Below, in pieces: positions 44,354 to 55,191 of a stretch of 64,000 bases of DNA. Location: positions 74,970,740 to 75,034,739 of the forward strand of contig NC_042957.1 of NCBI RefSeq assembly GCF_901001165.1, written 5' to 3'. Positions within the stretch are counted from its first letter, which is position 1. Each line of letters opens with the position of its first letter. Source of the stretch: Salmo trutta. Taxonomy: Eukaryota; Chordata; Actinopteri; Salmoniformes; Salmonidae. The translations under genes were made by a program, and so were the position numbers. The notes beneath the pieces were generated by a model. The model had not been told where the DNA came from, did no database searches, and worked only from the letters and a program-made list of their open reading frames with translations.

Positions 44354-44895
44354 TAATCCCATTGGTCACAATAGTGAGAAAAAAGTTAGTACTTTATAGG
44401 CTCTAGAGAAGTTAAAGTTGTACTTATCAACAAATAAGTCCTATATTATATATTTATTAAGGTGCCTAGTATGATTCAGATAAGTTTCATATGATTTTTC
44501 TAAATGGTCACAACAGGGCCAGATTACCAAACAGGCACGCACGGCATGTGCCCCGGGCCCCCGACCTCCAGCGGCCCCCAAAACATATCAAATGACACAT
44601 AGAACATAGAAAATATGATAGCAAAATGTGTAGAATTGCAGGAAACTAGATATGAAGATAAAACATTTTCTCTCAGCTGAAAATGTTATGTGTTATGGAT
44701 ATACTAGATCAAGATGATGTTACAGATGATTTTACCATTATCCATTAGCCTTTACATATGTTTAAATGAGTGTTTTTGACTCTAATACATTAATGTATTG
44801 TTATTTCAGAGGGAGTTGGCAATATAAACCCATTAACTAAATTAGTGTAATATATTAACAAATATTTAATGTCAATAGGTTTATTTAGTGTCTTG
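44354..44895. other. No gene seen (NLR homology ends)
   Basis: Homology to gene A intron 4 is lost near 44353. A GC-rich patch at 44515-44580 (CATGTGCCCCGGGCCCCCGA) looks like a dispersed repeat fragment that I cannot name. Confidence 0.45.
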
Positions 44896-44897
44896 TA

Positions 44898-45345
44898 CAA
44901 TGGTAGACCTGGTTTATGTTAGTTGTGATGAATAGTCACATTGGTAGACCTGGTTTATGTTAGTTTTGATGAATAGTCACAATGGTAGATCTGGTTTATG
45001 TTAGTTTTGATGAATAGTCACATTGGTAGACCTGGTTTATGTTAGTTTTGATGAATAGTCACATTGGTAGACCTGGTTTATGTTAGTTTTGATGAATAGT
45101 CACATTGGTAGACCTGGTTTATGTTAGTTTTGATGAATAGTCACAATGGTAGATCTGGTTTATGTTAGTTGTGATGAATAGTCACAGTGGTAGACCTGGT
45201 TTATGTTAGTTTTGATGAATAGTCACAGTGGTAGACCTGGTTTATGTTAGTTTTGATGAATAGTCACAGTGGTAGACCTGGTTTATGGGAGTTCTGACGA
45301 ATAGTCACAGTGGCAGACCTGGTTTATCAAAGTAGTGGGACATTG
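44898..45345. repeat. 41-bp minisatellite
   Basis: About ten copies of a unit containing TGGTAGACCTGGTTTATGTT and AGTTTTGATGAATAGTCACA; 45346-45720 holds degenerate relatives with the GTAGACCTGGTTT core. Confidence 0.95.
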
Positions 45346-45725
45346 CCACTGGTGTAAACCTGGTTCATGTGGGTATTTGGCCTGAAATATGCAGGTGTAG
45401 ATCTGGTTTATATCAGTATTGGGACTCAGTCAAGGGTGTAGACCTGGTTTGTAGGAGTACTGAAGCTGGTTTACAGTTCATGAGTATTCAGACTTCTGCA
45501 CATTTAGATCTGGCTTAGTTGACCAGTTGGGTTCAAACACAGGGACAGACTTTGTAGGAATGTACATTTTATGACAATTGGGGCTGACAAATAGCCGTAG
45601 ACCTGTTTTTTAAAGTCAACATGGGGTTAGACGTGCAGGTGTAGACCTGGTCTGTAAGAATATTGGGGCTGAAGTACAGGTGTAGACCTGGTTTGTATAA
45701 GTGTTGAGTCTTAGGCACTGGGGAC

Positions 45726-47000
45726 CGATTTTATATGAGGATGTCCATGGATTGACCTGGTTTATATGAGGATGTCCATGGATTGACCTGGTTTATATGA
45801 GTCTGTCTATGAATTGACCTGGTTTATATGAGGATGTCTATGGATTGACCTGGTTTATATGAGGATGTCCATGGATTGACCTGGTTTATATGAGGATGTC
45901 CATGGATTGACCTGGTTTATATGAGTCTGTCTATGAATTGACCTGGTTTATATAGTATGTCCATGGATTGACCTGGTTTATATGAGGATGTCCATGGATT
46001 GACCTGGTTTATATGAGTCTGTCTATGAATTGACCTGGTTTATATGAGTATGTCCATGGATTGACCTGGTTTATATGAGTCTGTCTATGAATTGACCTGG
46101 TTTATATGAGGATGTCTATGGATTGACCTGGTTTATATAGTATGTCCATGGATTGACCTGGTTTATATGAGGATGTCCATGGATTGACCTGGTTTATATG
46201 AGGATGTCTATGAATTGACCTGGTTTATATGAGGATGTCTATGAATTGACCTGGTTTATATGAGGATGTCTATGGATTGACCTGGTTTATATAGTATGTC
46301 CATGGATTGACCTGGTTTATATGAGGATGTCCATGGATTGACCTGGTTTATATAGTATGTCCATGGATTGACCTGGTTTATATGAGGATGTCTATGAATT
46401 GACCTGGTTTATATAGTATGTCTATGGATTGACCTGGTTTATATGAGGATGTCCATGGATTGACCTGGTTTATATAGTATGTCTATGGATTGACCTGGTT
46501 TATATGAGGATGTCCATGGATTGACCTGGTTTATATAGTATGTCCATGGATTGACCTGGTTTATATGAGGATGTCCATGGATTGACCTGGTTTATATAGT
46601 ATGTCTATGGATTGACCTGGTTTATATGAGGATGTCCATGGATTGACCTGGTTTATATAGTATGTCTATGGATTGACCTGGTTTATGAGTATGTCCATGG
46701 ATTGACCTGGTTTATATGAGGATGTCCATGGATTGACCTGGTTTATATGAGGATGTCTATGAATTGACCTGGTTTATATAGTATGTCTATGGATTGACCT
46801 GGTTTATGAGGATGTCTATGGATTGACCTGGTTTATATGAGGATGTCCATGGATTGACCTGGTTTATATAGTATGTCTATGGATTGAACTGGTTTATGAG
46901 GATGTCTATGGATTGACCTGGTTTATATAGTATGTCCATGGATTGACCTGGTTTATATGAGGATGTCCATGGATTGACCTGGTTTATATGATGGAGGACC
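45726..47000. repeat. 31-bp minisatellite, about 41 copies
   Basis: Unit GATTGACCTGGTTTATATGA then GGATGTCCATG; shorter units with TATAGTATGTC alternate with TGAGGATGTC units in the second half, a two-unit higher-order pattern. The GACCTGGTTTAT core is shared with the 41-bp array, suggesting common origin. Confidence 0.95.
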
Positions 47001-47221
47001 AGACATACTGAATTACTGTGTTGTTGTCTCTACAGCTGAACAACTCTTTCCATGATGGAGGACCAGACATACTGAATTATTGTGTTGTTGTGTCTCTACA
47101 GCTGAACATCTCTTTCCATGATGGCCTTGTCACTGAACCAGCCCAGAAGGCCAAGGCCTCTTCTGAACACAACATTATGCACAATATCTTCAATAAAAAC
47201 CCTTCATTAAAACCCACTTAA
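47001..47221 (+). other. Duplicated acceptor-like block after the array
   Basis: GATGGAGGACCAGACATACT and TGTTGTTG(TG)TCTCTACAG CTGAACA occur twice (about 46990-47053 and 47053-47116). Each copy ends in a pyrimidine-rich CTCTACAG. A 67-codon frame overlaps it, but I see no family match and do not call a gene. Confidence 0.5.
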
Positions 47222-47812
47222 TATAATTCTAGTGAATTCCATGTCCTTCCAGGTGTCTGACTATTAACAGTAGAATTATAGTGAATCCCTTGTCCTTCCA
47301 GGTGTCTGACTAGTAACAGTAGAATTATAGTGAATCCCTTGTCCTTCCAGGTGTCTGACTAGTAACAGTAGAATTATAGTGAATCCCTTGTCCTTCCAGG
47401 TGTCTGACTAGTAACAGTAGAATTATAGTGAATCCCTTGTCCTTTCAGGTGTCTGACTATTAACAGTAGAATTATAGTGAATCCCTTGTCCTTCCAGGTG
47501 TCTGACTAGTAACAGTAGAATTATAGTGAATCCCTTGTCCTTCCAGGTGTCTGACTAGTAACAGTAGAATTATAGTGAATCCCTTGTCCTTCCAGGTGTC
47601 TGACTATTAACAGTAGAATTATAGTGAATCCCTTGTCCTTCGAGGTGTTAGACTAGTAACAGTAGAATTATAGTGAATCCCTTGTCCTTCCAGGTGTTGG
47701 ACTAGTAACAGTAGAATTATAGTGAATCCCTTGTCCTTTCAGGTGTTGGACTATTAACAGTAGAATTATAGTGAATCCCTTGTCCTTTCAGGTGTTGGAC
47801 TATTAACAGTGA
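47222..47812. repeat. 49-bp minisatellite, about 12 copies
   Basis: Unit contains GAATTATAGTGAATCCCTTG, TCCTTCCAGGTGTCTGACTA and GTAACAGTA. Very uniform, with TATTAACAG/AGTAACAG and TCTGAC/TTGGAC variants. Confidence 0.97.
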
Positions 47813-48983
47813 GTCAGGTGTTCTCTGAACCTGGTCCCGGAGAGCTTTTATCTGCTTACTTCTAAATGACCTAATGAGGAAATAACACACACCTGGCCAT
47901 GGAACTGCTGAGCAGCCAATTGTCCAATTACCTTTGGTCTCTTAAAATTGGGGAGACCACAATTAAAAAGTGTTGTGATTCCTACACCGTTCACCTGATT
48001 TGGATGTAAATATCCTCAAATTAAAGCTATGTATACCAAAATATCATCATGAATTGAATGCCAAATATGTTAGGATTATTTTTTACTTACAGACAATGCT
48101 TCTGCAAAATGATAGCAAGAAGGATGGAATTTGATAATGTCTACAGCTCCACAGTGTGACTTTCACCATTTTGGAATGTAAACAATTGTTCTTCTACAGG
48201 GTTTAGCATATTCAACGAACAACACAAATCAACACAGGACAGTGGCTCCAAGTGGTCAACAATGGAATTACACAATAGCCTAAAGGAACTCAAACCCAAC
48301 TACAGGGGCCAGAACACTCTTTAATAATCTCATTTCTTGTAAGGGAAAGGAAAATATGCTACATTTTGCAGTAGGCCTTTAGAATAATGCAAAACATATC
48401 CTTGACTCTATCCAAGTTGATGAGCGGGAAACAAATGATGCCAGTCAACCTGCTCAGCCGGCCCATCAAAACTACACCAAACTATAGCAAAACTAATTTC
48501 ACACATCAGAGTTAACCTATAGACAAGATTAATTTGACAATCTGATGAGTGACAATATTAGGCCTATTAGTTGTCAAACTGTGTATGAAGAGATGGGCAC
48601 ATCTTGAAATTGGCCGATGCAGGGAAAGGAGCATCGCTTTATCAAATCCTTCTTCAGTCACACTTTTTACAGTAATATTTGTGCTGTACATGCATTCAGT
48701 ACATGACCACTCGTGCGGTAACATTGCTTTAACTACTAAGCAAGAACTAGTAACATAATAAACATAACATTAAAATATGCTATTCTGTCATCAATGGATG
48801 AATGGGCATCAGCAACCAGATAGAAACTGATAATGGTGCATGTGACTTCAGTTATGTTTTGGTTTGCGCCGATACTTGGTTTTGGCTTTCCATATCTGGG
48901 GAAAGATGAAACCAGGGGTGAGCGACTGTCTGAGACTGTGGTGTTGAGACTCGTGGAACATTACATGAGCAAAGGCAGAAATG
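47813..48983. other. No gene seen; dispersed-repeat-like patch
   Basis: 47830-48030 (CCAATTGTCCAATTACCTTT, CACCTGATTTGGATGTAAAT) resembles a common fish dispersed repeat. The rest has no supported reading frame. Confidence 0.45.
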
Positions 48984-49465
48984 TAGTGGTGGAAAAAGTA
49001 CTGAATTGTCATACTTGAGTAAAAGTAAAGATACTTTAATAGGCAATGACTGAAGTAAAACTGAAAGTCACCCAGTAAAATATTACTTGTGTAAAAGTCA
49101 AAAAGTATTTGGTTTTAAATATACTTTAGTATCAAAAGTAAATGGAATTGCTAAAATGTACTTAAGTATCAAAAATATTTTCAAACCAGACAGCACAATT
49201 GTCTTTCTTTTTTTTTTTTTACTGACGGATAGCCAGGGGTACACTCCAACACTCAGACATAATTTACAAATGAAGCATTTGTGTTTAGTTAGTCCACCAG
49301 ATCAGAGGCAATACTACGGGATGACCAGGGATGTTCTCCTGATAAGTGTGTGAATTGGACCATTTTCCTGTCCTGCTAAGCATTCAAAATCTATCAAGTA
49401 CTTTTGGGTGTCAGGGAAAATGTATGGAGAAAAAAGTACATTATTTTCTTTAGGAATGTAGTGAA
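48984..49465 (+). mobile_element. hAT-like MITE (CAGTGGTGGAAA type), copy 2
   Basis: Same order of blocks as 23388-23850 (AGTGGTGGAAAAAGTACTGA, CATACTTGAGTAAAAGTAAA, GATAGCCAGGGGTACACTCC, GGGTGTCAGGGAAAATGTAT). Confidence 0.7.
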
Positions 49466-49701
49466 TTAAAAGTATGTGTAATGTGTGTGTGTGTGTCCAG
49501 TGTGTGTGTGTGTCCAGTCTGTGTGTGTGTGTGTGTCCAGTGTGTGTGTGGTGCATCTGAACCGTTCTCTCACGGACACAGAGTTACCATGGTTATTATT
49601 TACAGGAATAAACTGGACCAAACTGGTGTGTGTGTGTGTTACTCCATGTATTTAAATGTCATATTCTGATCAAACATAAAACACATGATTAGAGTGAAAC
49701 A

Positions 49702-50266
49702 TCATGTTGTGTTTGACACAGGGACCATCTGACACAGGGACACTGAAGAGGAGTTCTCCCAAACATTAAATCCTGGATAGAGGGGCTCAGTGAATGTAGT
49801 GTGGAATGTGTTCATGTGTTCAGGTGGGTCAGTGTGTCAGAGGAGACTCTGTAGAAGGACAGAGTGCCGGCTGGCCAGTCCAGATACACTCCTACTCTGT
49901 GGGGGCTGGAGGAGGGGACGTGTATGGAAATGAGATTATTATTGTGCCTGGCTCTGTAACTGTTGTCAGAGCAGAACAAACTCCAGGACTTGTCATTGTA
50001 TCCAATCACACAGTCCTTACCCCATCCTCTCCTGCTGATTCCTTTATATGTCACTCCTATAACAGCCACACTTCCACTCCACTCTACCTCCCAGTAACAG
50101 TGCCCAGTCAGACCCTCTCTACACAGCACCTGTTCCCTGTCCTCAAATCTCTCTGGGTGATCAGGATATGGCTGCTCCTCTGTCCAACGTGTCACCTTTC
50201 TGTTCTCCTCAGACAGAGAGACGAGTCTGTTTGCTGTGTTTGGGTCCAGTGTGAGATCACAGGCAT
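49702..50266 (-). other. Copy C B30.2 exon with early stop
   Basis: Reads YACDLTLDPNTANRLVSLSE, QVLCREGLTGHCYWEVEWSG, SWSLFCSDNSY and VGVYLDWPAGTLSFYRVSSD, then LTHLNT and a stop (49814-49812). Gene A has LTHLYIFHTIFTEPLYPGF there. Out-of-frame remains of the C-terminal strands (GTGTCAAACACAACATGA) follow, so the final SPRY strands would be lost. Confidence 0.9.
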
Positions 50267-50457
50267 CTAATGGATGAAACCAGACACAATATTAGAAAAC
50301 ATCATCATTCACATTAGAATGTTAACTCACTTTTCACTAATTCCTTTAATGTAGATGTTTCTAGGTATCAAAAGGAGAAGTTAAGGTAACTTGAGACTTT
50401 TGAAATATCATATGTGATACTGTATGTTAATATAAAACACACTTATTCCCATTAATT

Positions 50458-50488
<31 letters not shown>

Positions 50489-50784
50489 TTTTTTATGTAA
50501 CACGGACACAAACATTGTCAAAGAAACTCTTTCTAAACTCTGATGTCCCTGATTTCTGCCTCTGTAGAACTACAGCTTATATTTAATATGACCAAGTAAG
50601 TAATGATGGTGGTCTTGGACTTAGACTTAGCTTGAATTAAGACTTATTCTTAGTCATATTCTTCACAGCAGTCAACACTCACATTTTCTAAGGCCAGGTT
50701 TCATTGTGTACTCTCCACCATGTTCCACACTGTAGAGGTAAGCAGAAGAGCAGACAGTCATTGAGTGATACACGTGAACTCACA

Positions 50785-50785
50785 C

Positions 50786-50864
<79 letters not shown>
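50785..50864. repeat. (CAGA)n microsatellite
   Basis: About 20 uninterrupted tetranucleotides, in the intron before copy C's short exon, at the same relative position as gene A's TG tract. Confidence 0.97.
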
Positions 50865-51057
50865 GCATATAATCAATCAATCAATCAAATGTATTCATAA
50901 AGCTCTTCTTACATCAGCTGATGTCACAAAGTGCTGTACGGAAACCCAGCCTAAAACCCCAAACAGCAAGCAATGCAGGTGTTGAAGCACGGTGGCTAGG
51001 AAAAACTCCCTAGAAAGGCCAGAACCAAGGAAGAAACCTAGAGAGGAACCAGGCTAT

Positions 51058-53152
51058 TTATAAAAAATAAATAAAAAAATTCACCTTTATTTAACCAGGT
51101 AGGCAAGGTGAGAACAAGTTCTCATTTACAACTGTGACCTGGCCAAGATAAAGCAAAGCAGTTCGCCACATAAAACAACACAGAGTTACACATGGAGTAA
51201 AACAAACATACAGTCAATAATACAGTAGAAAAATAAGTCTACATACAATGTGAGCAAATTAGGTGAGATAAGGGAGGTAAAGGCAATAAATAGGCCATGG
51301 TGGCGAAGTAAATACAATATAGCAATTAAAACACTGGAATGGTAGATTTGACAGTAGATGAGTGTGCAAAGTAGAAATACTGGGGTGCAAAGGAGCAAAA
51401 TAAATAAATAAATACAGGAGGGGAAGAGGTAGTTGTTTGGGCTATTTATAGATGGGCTATGTACAGGTGCAGTGATCTGTGAGCTGCTCTGACAGCTGGT
51501 GCTTAAAGCTAGTGAGGGAGATAAGTGTTTCCAGTTTCAGAGATTTTTGTAGTTCGTTCCAGTCATTGGCAGCAGAGAACTGGAAGGAGAGGCGGCCAAA
51601 GGAGGAATTGGCTTTGGGGGTGACAAGTGAGATATACTTGCTGGAACGCGTGCTACGGGTGGGTGCAGCTATGGTGACCAGTGAGCTGAGATAAGGCAGG
51701 ACTTTACCTAACAGGGTCTTGTAGATGACCTGGAGCCATTGGGTTTGGCGACGAGTATGAATCGCGGGCCAGCCAACGAGAGCGTACAGGTCGCAATGGT
51801 GGGTAGTATATGGGGCTTTGGTGACAAAACGGATGGCACTGTGATAAACTGCATCCAATTTGTTGAGTAGGGTGTTGGAGGCTATTTTGTAAATGACATC
51901 ACCGAAGTCGAGGATCGATAAGATGGTCAGTTTTATGAGGGTATGTTTGGCAGCATGAGTGAAGGATGCTTTGTTGCGAAATAGGAAGCCAATTCTAGAT
52001 TTAACTTTGGATTGGATATGTTTTTTGTGAGTCTGGAAGGAGAGTTTACAGTCTAACCAGACACCTAGGTATTTGTAGTTGTCCACATATTCTAAGTCAG
52101 AACCGTCCAGAGTAGTGATGCTGGACGGGCGGGCAGGTGCAGAGAGCAATCGGTTGAAGAGCATGCATTTAGTTTTACTTGTATTTAAGAGCAGTTGGAG
52201 GCCACGGAAGGAGAGTTGTACGGCATTGAAGCTCGTCTGGAGGGTTGTTAACACAGTGTCCAATGAAGGGCCAGAAGTATACAGAATGGTGTCGTCTGCG
52301 TAGAGGTGGATCAGAGACTCACCAGCAGCAAGAGCGACATCATTGATATATACAGAGAAGAGAGTCGGCCCAAGAATTGAACCCTGTGGCACCCCCATAG
52401 AGACTGCCAGAGGCCCGGACAACAGGCCCTCAGATTTGACACACTGAACTCTGTTGGAGAAGTAGTTGGTGAACCAGGCAAGGCAATCATTTGAGAAACC
52501 AAGGCTGTTGAGTCTGCCGATGAGGATGTGGTGATAGACAGAGTCGAAAGCCTTGGCCAGGTCAATGAATACGGCTGCACAGTATTGTTTCTTATCGATG
52601 GCTGTTAAGAAATCGTTTAGAACCTTGAGCGTGGCTGAGGTGCACCCATGACCAGCTCTGAAACCAGATTGCATAGCGGAGAAGGTACGGTGGGATTCGA
52701 AATGGTTGGTGATCTGTTTGTAAACTTGGCTTTCAAAGACCTTAGAAAGGCAGGGTAGGATAGATATAGGTCTGTAGCAGTGTGGGTCAAAAGTGTCCCC
52801 CCCTTTGACAGCAGCTGCTTTCCAATTGTTGGGAATCTCAGACGACACGAAAGAGAGGTTGAACAGGCTAGTAATAGGGGTTGCAACAATTTTGGCAGAT
52901 AATTTTAGAAAGAAAGGGTCCAGATTGTCTAGCCCGTCTGATTTGTGGGGTCCAGATTTTGCAGCTCTTTCAGAACATCAGCTGACTGGATTTGGGAGAA
53001 GGAAAAATGGGGAAGGCTTGGGCGAGTTGCTGTGGGGGGTGCAGTGCTGTTGACCGGAGTAGGGGTGGCCAGGTGGAAAGCATGGCCAGCCGTAGAAAAA
53101 TGCTTATTGAAATTCTCAATTATAGTGGATTTATCGGTGGTGACAGAGTGAC
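51058..53152 (-). mobile_element. 5'-truncated LINE with RT, 7-bp TSD
   Basis: AGGCTAT at 51051-51057 and 53153-53159 flanks a 2095-bp minus-strand LINE copy. The 3' end has the TTAAATAAAGGTGAATTTTT tail (51100-51060) and a 400-bp UTR. Target-primed integration explains the truncation and the target duplication. Confidence 0.92.
51457..52848 (-). pseudogene. LINE reverse transcriptase ORF2 (C-terminal 463 codons open)
   Basis: RT blocks in order: YRPISILPCLSKVFESQVYK, MQSGFRAGHGCTSATLKVLN, AAVFIDLAKAFDSVYHHIL (first catalytic Asp), GVPQGSILGPTLFSVYINDV, LIHLYADDTILY (YADD active site), NTSKTKCMLF and YKYLGVWLD. The C-terminal region continues to SSFGRLSFQFSAANDWNELQ. An upstream piece (DKSTIIENFNKHFSTAGHAF, SADVLKELQNLDP) continues to about 53150 after a frameshift near 52900. 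The RT and catalytic residues are intact but the endonuclease is missing, so it cannot move by itself. Family: jockey/L2-like fish LINE, from motif style. Confidence 0.9.
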
Positions 53153-53544
53153 AGGCTATGAGGGGTGGCCAGTCCTCTTCTGGCTGTGCTGGGTGGAGAT
53201 TATAACAGAACATGGCCAAGATGTTCAAATGTTCATAAATGACCAGCAGGGTCAAATAATAATAATCACAGTGGTTGTCGAGGGTGCAACAGGTCAGCAC
53301 CTCAGGAGAAAATGTCAGTTGGCTTTTCAGAGCCGATCATTCAGAGTATCTCTACAGCTCCTGCTGTCTCTAGAGACTTGAAAACATCAACTCTGGGACA
53401 GGTAGCACGTCCGGTGAACAGGTCAGGGTTCCATAGCAGCCGGCTACAACCACTTTGTCCAAGTGGTGGTAAGAATGTTTGTCTTAAATAGCCTGATAAC
53501 TCAAACATGTCTGATATGAACATTGACATAAACCCTCTACATAC

Positions 53545-53718
53545 TTGAGTTTCTCCAGTCTGCAGTGTGGATCCTCCAGTCCAGCAGAGAGCAGTCTGAC
53601 TCCTGAGTCTCCTGGGTGATTGTAGCTCAGGTCCAGCTCTCTCAGGTGTGAGGGGTTTGACCTCAGAGCTGAGACCAGAGAAGCACAGCCTTCCTCTGTG
53701 ACTTGACAGCGTGGCAAC
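53545..53718 (-). other. Copy C last LRR exon (174 nt)
   Basis: Reads PRCQVTEEGCASLVSALRSN, PSHLRELDLSYNHPGDSGVR and LLSAGLEDPHCRLEKL. Intact, phase 2 at both ends. Carries the NHPGD signature that also appears in the fused half of gene A exon 6. Confidence 0.93.
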
Positions 53719-54650
53719 CTGCAAAGAGTAAAATCATTTTAAAATCACACTGCTATTCTTTGGTGGTGAAAGGTGGTAGTATATTTCTTCAACATTTTCA
53801 GATACATCAGTCTCCTGAAACCTGACATATAAATTCATAAATTGATGTATCATTATTAGAAATGACAAATTATCTAAAAAGCAGTATCAGTCAAAAGACA
53901 GTGAGGTATCAGATTGAGATTGTATTGACTATACAGTCCATACCATATCTATTTTGACAGTGAAGCTAACATTTTAAATGTGGCTCTATACTCCAGCATT
54001 TTGGATTTCAGATCGAATGCTTCATATGAGGTGACAGTATATAATGTCACTTTTTATTTGAGGGTATTTATATTCATATCTCTTTCACCGTTTAGAAATG
54101 ACGCACTTCATGAATATCTAGTCCCCCCACGTGAAGTCATAAATATTCTGACCAATTTACTTATAGTGTATTAAAGTAGTCAAGAGTTTAGTATTTCTTT
54201 CTAATTGATTAGATAACATGTTTCAAAACACTACTAAATAATCCTGATGATTCCATGATTAAGAAAAATCATGAATGAATCATGAAAAATGATGAGTGAG
54301 AAAGTTAAATAGGCTACATCAAAACATACTAACCTCTCACCATTAGCATTAACAGAGGGGGCATGATCTTTGTACCTCTGTAACTTTGTCATTCATCATC
54401 ATTCACGATTCATTCATGATTATTCATAATCATGGTAGTATCCACATGAATGTAGAAGTGTTCAGAAACATCTTCTATTCTTTCTTACAATAAAAGTGAA
54501 GTGACTCCAAAATGACAGGACATTATTCCCCATTCAGTTTTTATTGGGAAAAACATTATACAAAACAACCAAAAACAAACAGCAAATGTATTCAACAACT
54601 TTGTAGAGTCACATGCTTGATGTAATCACTACAGGCAAGGAATATGGGAG
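53719..54650. other. Copy C intron, duplicated with 57112-57780
   Basis: Paralogous to the intron after the next LRR exon (shared TGATTCCATGATTAAG, GAATGAATCATGAA and AGAGGGGGCATGAT), showing that LRR exons were duplicated together with intron sequence. No gene. Confidence 0.8.
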
Positions 54651-55054
54651 TTTTGGGGATATAAAGAGGGACGTTATCGAACAAAACAACCATTTATTGT
54701 GTAGCTGGGACCCTTGTGATTGCAACCAGATGAAGATCTTCAAAGGTAAGTGATTAATTTTATTGCTATTTCTGACTTTCGTGACTCCTCTACTTGGTTG
54801 GAAAATGTTTGTATGCTTTTGTAAGCGGGGCGCTGTCCTCAGATAATCACATGGTATGCTTTCGCCGTAAAGCCTTTATGAAATCTGACAACGCGGCTGG
54901 ATTAACAAGAAGTTAATCTTTAAGCCGATGTATAACACTTGTATTTTCATGAATGTTTATTATGACTATTTCTGTCATTTGAATTTGGCGCTCTGCAATT
55001 TCACCGGATGTTGTCGAGGTGGGTCGCTAGTGGCACACGCCTAGCCCAAAGAGG
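54651..55054 (-). mobile_element. TTAA-type element fragment, copy 5
   Basis: ATGAAGATCTTCAAAGGTAA, TTCGCCGTAAAGCCTTTATG and a CGAGGTGGGTCGCTAGTGGC end resemble copy 1 in the same orientation. It is only about 400 bp and its TTAA is degraded (GGTTGAAT). The paralogous intron at about 57770 lacks it. Confidence 0.65.
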
Positions 55055-55191
55055 TTGAATTTGTCCAAATAATTGAAACTTTTTCAAATGGGAGAACTGG
55101 ATATATGAAGTGCTTTCATTTCTAAAAGGGTAAAACAGATATGTATGAATACCATCAAATAAAAGGTGACATTCTGTACTGTTGCCTAATA

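Larger units (their letters stand above)
50876..53475 (-). mobile_element. TTGAT-tailed repeat split by a LINE
   Basis: 50876-51057 (tail ATCAATCAATCAATCAAATG and body) and 53153-53475 are one element of the 19190 family; the junction sequence CCAGGCTATGAGGGGTGG is restored when the LINE is removed. Lies in an intron of NLR copy C. Confidence 0.88.

Noticed and set aside
45726..47000. Regular 31-bp repeats reminiscent of a CRISPR array
   Set aside because: Units are directly adjacent without unique spacers, and the context is vertebrate; it is a minisatellite.
47018..47221. Possible small exon or gene (67 codons)
   Set aside because: Overlaps a short duplicated block between minisatellites; no recognisable domain and no partner exon.
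49806..50270. 154-codon plus-strand frame
   Set aside because: Antisense to the B30.2 exon of copy C; the equivalent antisense frame occurs at gene A (36973-37434).
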